Assembly: GCA_015655195.1 (NCBI GenBank)
Contig: JAATFM010000210.1
Location: 1 to 46,511 of the forward strand
DNA length: 46,511 nucleotides
Direction: 5' to 3'
Source of the DNA: Terriglobales bacterium
GTDB lineage: Bacteria > Acidobacteriota > Terriglobia > Terriglobales > Acidobacteriaceae
Positions 42,369 to 46,511 of the stretch are shown here, one piece after another (the stretch's first letter is position 1; every line of letters starts with the position of its first letter). The notes beneath the pieces are model-generated. The model did no database searches, was not told the origin of the DNA, and saw only the letters and a program-made list of their open reading frames with translations. The position numbers and the translations under genes were made by a program.

Positions 42369-44489
42369 CTATTTTTCTACCCATGCCTTTGCTTGGCAAA
42401 CGTAGAAGGATCCGTCGGTGGTGCTCGTATTGATCGAACCGTTCGCACATGCGCCGGTAGGTGCTCCAGTCGTAGTTGTCCAGCAAACGGTGGATCCCCC
42501 CACGCAATATTTAGCGGCGGTGGCTTGGCCGGAAATGGATAAATCGCCAGTGTTATTACGGGCAGGTGCAGTATATTCCCGTGTAGCTTGGCCGAAATCG
42601 AGGCGATTTGGAAGTGCGTTGTGCACGCTGCATCCGTAGATGTCGCCAATCGTTGATGGCAGCATGTGGCTCGTGTCGGTCTTGAGAACATCGACACAAT
42701 GGATACCATCAATTACAGGCGGCGTGATCGTTATATAGGTGACTGCGACAGTAACGGCAAGGCCTGTTCCTTTTCCTCCTGCCGTTGGAAAGATGGATAA
42801 GTTTCCGGAGTTATAGGAGGCATAGCCGTTCCCTCCCGCTATAACGGTAAGCCCCTTGATCCCACCGTCTGCACCGATCGACGTTACCTGTGCTATTGCA
42901 TTGCCGCTGCTACCGTTTCCGATGATCGTAATAGCGTCACCGACAACGTAGCCGGAGCCTGCCTTTTTAGGTGTAGCCGTGAGTATCGTTCCCAGCACTG
43001 CGGGCCCGCTCACAGTCGCTGCATGCGATGGAAGAGTGACCCCTCCATTTCTATCGTATCCGATAACGTAATAAGTGTAACTTGTGCCCGTTCCGCCAGT
43101 CGCGGCAAGAGTTGGTGCGGAGAGATCGGGCAAAGCGCCAAAAGATGATCGACCGGTGGTCGTGATTCCTGAAGTTGCGCCTAGATTCCCGACGTTCAGC
43201 GGGGCATGTCCATTGCGACCATAGGCAGTTATTTGGTTCCCTGAATAATTGAGGTTCAAGGAATTGCCGGTAAGTAAAGTGAACTGACTATTGTAGCCAT
43301 CGTCATACATCTTTGGAGACCCAAATACGAGACCGCTGGTAGTTCCGATTGTCTTCGGTGCGGCATCGGGCCCTATCCAAAATCCGGTGGTAGATTTTGA
43401 TGCGAGGCAGGGTTGCCAAGCGCCGCCCCCGTAGGCAAGCGGGCCCATTACCATGTTGTCGGTGCCATTGATGAGGTCGCATCCATTCGCTTCCTCATAG
43501 GGGGAAATCACGGAGCTTCCATAGCCTCCAATGACCATGCCATGCGTCTTAGCTCCCTCAATATCAATCCCAATCCAGTGATTCTTGCTGCCACCTACGT
43601 CTGACAGACCAATTGCTCCCCACGCTGTTCCGGATGTCCAAGAATTGGAATTCACGTCGGCGAAGTACTTGCTCAGATTTACCGTGCTTACACCGTAACT
43701 CTTGCCTGTGGAGTAGACTTGGTCAATGCTGTTATAGCAAGTGCAACCGTAAGCTCCGCCCATCTGCGTGCCTATGTCAAAACCACCGATGCGGAGGTAT
43801 TCAAAGCGGCTGCTTGCAACGTCAGATCCACCCGATCCGCCACCTATTGCCAAGCCAACTGAGCCCGGGGTCGGGATCCCACGAGAGGGTGTGCTCTGAA
43901 TGGAGAAGTTGGCTAAATGCGCATTCTCTAAAAGATTAGAAGCCTCATGGTAGGGGGCTACGCACATTGCAGTCGTGGCAGCGCAATAGATGATCGACCC
44001 GCTCCCTGGTGGCAAGCCATGGTATTTGTAATAGCCAATACCTTGCCCGATAATGTTAGACCGTGAGCGATAGACAAGCTGTTTTCCGTCAGCAAAGACG
44101 ACCGTACCTGCGGGTAGAATCAGGGTCACACTGTGTGATCCATCCCCAACGGTAATGCTTTGCGCCGCATAGTTTATCGCAGGAAAGTCTCGCGCGTCAC
44201 AAGTACCGCCGCCTGCAGAAGCTACAGTCGCAAGACATGAGTTTACTTGCAGACTGAAATCTTCTCCTTTGAAGGATGAAGCATTCAAAACTCTATTGAC
44301 GCTCTGCCCGCGAATCGGTTCTGCAAAGGTTTGTGCGGTTGGAGCGGGGAAGTTTCCCGTCGATTCTGCCGGGATGGCTTGCATAGCTGGCAACACTGCT
44401 GTTGGCCATGCAAGGAATCCCAGAGAGAGCAATAGAACGTTCCGACTTAGGTCTTTTACTGTGCCGCTAGTGGCTGAGTACTCGCACAT
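42369..44489 (-). CDS. Secreted beta-helix protein with tail-fibre-like C terminus
   Basis: From ATG 44489, with GAGGAG nine bases before, this is 706 residues. A signal peptide (VLLLSLGFLAWPTAVLPAMQA) is followed by a Ser/Pro linker, then a pectate-lyase-like parallel beta-helix start (GGTCDARDFPAINYAAQSIT, LILPAGTVVFADGKQLVYRS, NIIGQGIGYYKYHG). Later comes a fibronectin-like region (PTLAATGGTGTSYTYYVIGY), then glycine-rich GSGYVVGDAITIIGNGSSG segments, and a C terminus CVGGSTVCWTTTTGAPTGAC ending FYVCQAKAWVEK. These last segments resemble phage tail-fibre or adhesin tips. It may bind or depolymerise polysaccharide at the surface. The earlier start at 44576 lacks a signal peptide. Confidence 0.78.
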   Translation of the reverse strand: MCEYSATSGTVKDLSRNVLLLSLGFLAWPTAVLPAMQAIPAESTGNFPAPTAQTFAEPIRGQSVNRVLNASSFKGEDFSLQVNSCLATVASAGGGTCDARDFPAINYAAQSITVGDGSHSVTLILPAGTVVFADGKQLVYRSRSNIIGQGIGYYKYHGLPPGSGSIIYCAATTAMCVAPYHEASNLLENAHLANFSIQSTPSRGIPTPGSVGLAIGGGSGGSDVASSRFEYLRIGGFDIGTQMGGAYGCTCYNSIDQVYSTGKSYGVSTVNLSKYFADVNSNSWTSGTAWGAIGLSDVGGSKNHWIGIDIEGAKTHGMVIGGYGSSVISPYEEANGCDLINGTDNMVMGPLAYGGGAWQPCLASKSTTGFWIGPDAAPKTIGTTSGLVFGSPKMYDDGYNSQFTLLTGNSLNLNYSGNQITAYGRNGHAPLNVGNLGATSGITTTGRSSFGALPDLSAPTLAATGGTGTSYTYYVIGYDRNGGVTLPSHAATVSGPAVLGTILTATPKKAGSGYVVGDAITIIGNGSSGNAIAQVTSIGADGGIKGLTVIAGGNGYASYNSGNLSIFPTAGGKGTGLAVTVAVTYITITPPVIDGIHCVDVLKTDTSHMLPSTIGDIYGCSVHNALPNRLDFGQATREYTAPARNNTGDLSISGQATAAKYCVGGSTVCWTTTTGAPTGACANGSINTSTTDGSFYVCQAKAWVEK

Positions 44490-44702
44490 AATCGATTTCT
44501 CCTCTAGTGCAATGAACTCGGATGGCGGAAGAAGCCACACAGCACGCGACCGACGAGTATGTCCCGCATTCGTCAAGAAGCGTAAGCACTACTTGCGTGT
44601 ATTTTACAGCTTCTTTGCTTCTGGACGATGGAAGGTTATCGACAGGATAGGAAGCGATCTACTTCAGTTATTCGAGATATGGCAGTCAGGAGATAGAGTT
44701 CA

Positions 44703-45791
44703 ATGAGCTTAAACGGGGTGAATCGGCGAACGGAGGTCCTTCCTCTGACAGGAATCCGAGCGTACGCGGCATGGTGGGTTGTCATGTTTCATGTTGCTTA
44801 CACTTTACCGTCAGCGCCCGTGCCGCTGTATTGGTTTTTCCGCCTGGGCTTTCTGGGTGTAGACCTGTTCTTTGTATTGAGCGGGTTTATCATCTCGTAC
44901 AACTATTGGCAGCAGTTTTCAGCTTTCTCATGCAGGGTATATCGACAGTTTCTCTGGGCCAGGCTTGCCAGGTTGTATCCCGTTCACTTGTTCACGCTGC
45001 TCATATCTGCCTTGCTCTTGCTAGGCGTTCGGGTCTCTGGCGGGGTAACGGTCAAGGATTTCTCGACATGGACGGGTGGAAATTTTCTGGCCAATGCGAT
45101 GTTGGTGCATGCGTGGCGCGCTCACTACGTCGACTCCTGGAATAACGCCTCCTGGTCAGTGAGTTGCGAATGGTTTGCGTATCTAGTGTTCCCGCTCATA
45201 GTGCTTACGCGAATGAAGAAGCTACCGCTGGCAGTTGCTATTATTTTAGGCGCCTTATTCCCCGCAATCCCGGCAGTATTCGTGCAGTCGGCGTTCCTTC
45301 CACCGTGTTTCCTTCTCATCAAGGTCTTGTGCGAATTTATTGCGGGCTGTCTTGTTTTCCATGTGTATGCGCGCCGCCGCGAATATAAGCGTACTGGAAG
45401 AATGCTGAATTACGTTATAGTGACCGTACTCATTTCTGTCTTGATACTCATATGGGAGATCCGACATCTTGCTCCTGACTGGTTGGCCCTGGTATTTCCG
45501 TTTGTTATCTTGATCGTCGCCGAATCGTCCGGTATCTTCGAGATGTTGATGGGTTCGAGGATTGCTGTGTATTGGGGCAGAGTATCGTATTCGCTGTACA
45601 TGACACACAATCTTACGCTCTGGCTTCTCAAAGCTTTTCTGCCGGTTAACAAAGGTGGCGCAAGTATTCTGCTGTTCTGCGTATATATTGCATCGATATG
45701 TGTTGTAGCTAGCGCGACATATCACTTTGTGGAGGAGCCGTTCCGAAAATGGATGCGGGCACGAGCCCGTCCTCTGCAGCTCCCAACTTAA
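44703..45791 (+). CDS. Membrane acyltransferase (acyltransferase-3 family)
   Basis: A 362-residue protein with about ten transmembrane helices. LPLTGIRAYAAWWVVMFHVA carries the family R-x(9)-H-like pattern, LGFLGVDLFFVLSGFIISYN is the strongest signature, then LWARLARLYPVHLFTLL and WGRVSYSLYMTHNLTLWLL, ending FVEEPFRKWM. It should O-acetylate a polysaccharide or lipid. It has no SGNH domain, unlike the gene at 39395. The 213-bp gap before it is divergent from the beta-helix gene, so both may have promoters there. Confidence 0.9.
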   Translation: MSLNGVNRRTEVLPLTGIRAYAAWWVVMFHVAYTLPSAPVPLYWFFRLGFLGVDLFFVLSGFIISYNYWQQFSAFSCRVYRQFLWARLARLYPVHLFTLLISALLLLGVRVSGGVTVKDFSTWTGGNFLANAMLVHAWRAHYVDSWNNASWSVSCEWFAYLVFPLIVLTRMKKLPLAVAIILGALFPAIPAVFVQSAFLPPCFLLIKVLCEFIAGCLVFHVYARRREYKRTGRMLNYVIVTVLISVLILIWEIRHLAPDWLALVFPFVILIVAESSGIFEMLMGSRIAVYWGRVSYSLYMTHNLTLWLLKAFLPVNKGGASILLFCVYIASICVVASATYHFVEEPFRKWMRARARPLQLPT

Positions 45792-46403
45792 AATATGCCA
45801 ATATACAAGTTGTATTTAATCATTGAACGAATGACTGCGCCGGGAACTGGTCTGCCTGGTCCGCCCGCTTTGCTCAGATCCGGTGCACCTGCTTGTGGTT
45901 CAGCGCTTCGTCTTCGCGTCGCAAGATCGGTTATTCCAGTGACAATATCTGAGAACGCTTGGTGGGCCGCGATAAGCCAATTGTGCTTGAGAGCTACAAC
46001 GTCATTACCATCGAGCCAAATTAACTGCGCGCGTCATTGCAAGGTGTCTAAAAGAGCACAGTAAGTCTTTGCATGGGGTAGTTCAATCGTCCTTATGAGC
46101 TTGATGAGGCTGTGCATATTGCCGAGTCACCAACCTTTCGATGAGACGCAGCCCTTGCTGCACGGCATGGGAATCATCTTTGGACCGGACTTGAGGCCTC
46201 TATAGTCCCCGAATGACGAAGCGTTCGGCAGACGTGTCTCGATGGAGATGCAAAGTGAGCAGCTTGTGTTCGGATCAGATGCGACTTACTCAACATGACA
46301 CGAGGATCGTTGTAGTCGATAGCCGCTGCAACCGTGCAGTGCGTCCGAGAAGAACATATTCTCCTAACCTGCGGGTCCATAAACCTGTTCTACTGGGGGC
46401 AGA
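45792..46403. other. 612-bp stretch with no recognised gene
   Basis: All frames were scanned. The longest open frame (45795-46064, plus) has no ribosome site or recognisable sequence, and a minus-strand one (46174-46380) is similar. The region probably contains the promoter of the following secreted-protein gene, whose GGGGGCAG ribosome site lies at 46395-46402. It may also include decayed DNA at the edge of the polysaccharide locus. Confidence 0.5.
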
Positions 46404-46511
46404 ATGAAAATCCCGATGAGATCTCCCAAGAGACTTCCGGCTGGCATGATCGCGATTGCGGTCGCGCTGGCGCTATGCGCCGGCGAGTCATACGCCGTTC
46501 AGCAGCAGAGC
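46404..46511 (+). CDS. Secreted protein, N-terminal fragment (runs off window end)
   Basis: An open frame of 36 codons starts at ATG 46404 with GGGGGCAG immediately upstream and continues to the window end. It codes for a classic signal peptide: a basic start MKIPMRSPKRLPAG, a hydrophobic core MIAIAVALALCAGESYA and then VQQQS, where cleavage after Ala-x-Ala-like ESYA is plausible. Nothing else of the protein is in the window, so function is unknown. Confidence 0.7.
   Translation, partial: MKIPMRSPKRLPAGMIAIAVALALCAGESYAVQQQS

Noticed and set aside
44490..44576. Earlier start (44576) for the beta-helix protein
   Set aside because: The added residues are basic and not signal-like, while GAGGAG precedes the ATG at 44489.
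45795..46064. 89-codon frame after the last acyltransferase
   Set aside because: No ribosome site, no similarity to known domains.

Overview
The window looks like a chromosomal segment from an acidobacterium (Terriglobia/Acidobacteriaceae-like). This is inferred from gene content and protein style: a ccsA/hemX-hemA-hemC-hemD block next to mutS, a HemQ coproheme decarboxylase in an apparent diderm, an archaeal/bacterial-type inositol-phosphate synthase, and a large Wza/Wzc exopolysaccharide locus accompanied by a NusG paralogue. No rRNA, tRNA or CRISPR array was recognised. Taxonomy was not tested by any search.

Region 1 (1-9.55 kb) is mostly housekeeping. It holds the 5' part of mutS (minus strand), a tightly overlapping tetrapyrrole operon (ccsA/hemX-like, hemA, hemC, hemD), nth on the opposite strand, a HicAB toxin-antitoxin pair inserted next to nth, hemQ, a DedA-family membrane protein, and ino1 with a small palindrome cluster upstream.

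Region 2 (9.55-15.67 kb) is accessory. A frameshifted N-terminal remnant of an IS481-type transposase precedes an ECF sigma factor with a cysteine-rich tail (CorE/ECF44-like) and a copper P1B-ATPase carrying one YHS and two heavy-metal-binding modules. Next come an Old Yellow Enzyme-family reductase, an FMN flavoprotein and a PAS-sensor fragment.

Region 3 (15.67-45.8 kb) is a cell-surface polysaccharide locus. On the minus strand are an O-antigen ligase/polymerase-like protein and a TPR protein / zinc-ribbon membrane protein / NusG-like antiterminator operon. Diverging from these is a long plus-strand series: FecR-like secreted protein, ribbon-helix-helix protein, Wza-like exporter, Wzc-like tyrosine kinase/co-polymerase, acyltransferase, GT26 glycosyltransferase, Wzx-like flippase, methyltransferase, glycosyltransferases (one a fused tandem duplication), Wzy-like polymerase, hexapeptide acyltransferase, WecA-like initiating transferase with an unusual C-terminal domain, VanZ-like protein, an OafA-type acyltransferase with SGNH domain and a methyltransferase. 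A minus-strand secreted beta-helix protein with a tail-fibre-like C terminus and another acyltransferase close the locus. Together these suggest a Wzx/Wzy-dependent pathway: WecA-like priming on undecaprenyl phosphate, stepwise glycosylation, acyl or methyl decoration, flipping, polymerisation and export through Wza/Wzc.

The last 0.1 kb holds the signal-peptide start of another secreted protein, cut by the window end. The items most worth follow-up are the duplicated GT4 protein, the NusG/zinc-ribbon/TPR operon divergent from the EPS genes, the domain fused to the WecA-like enzyme, the phage-tail-like secreted protein, and the copper ECF/ATPase pair. No wholly new system can be proven from sequence alone.
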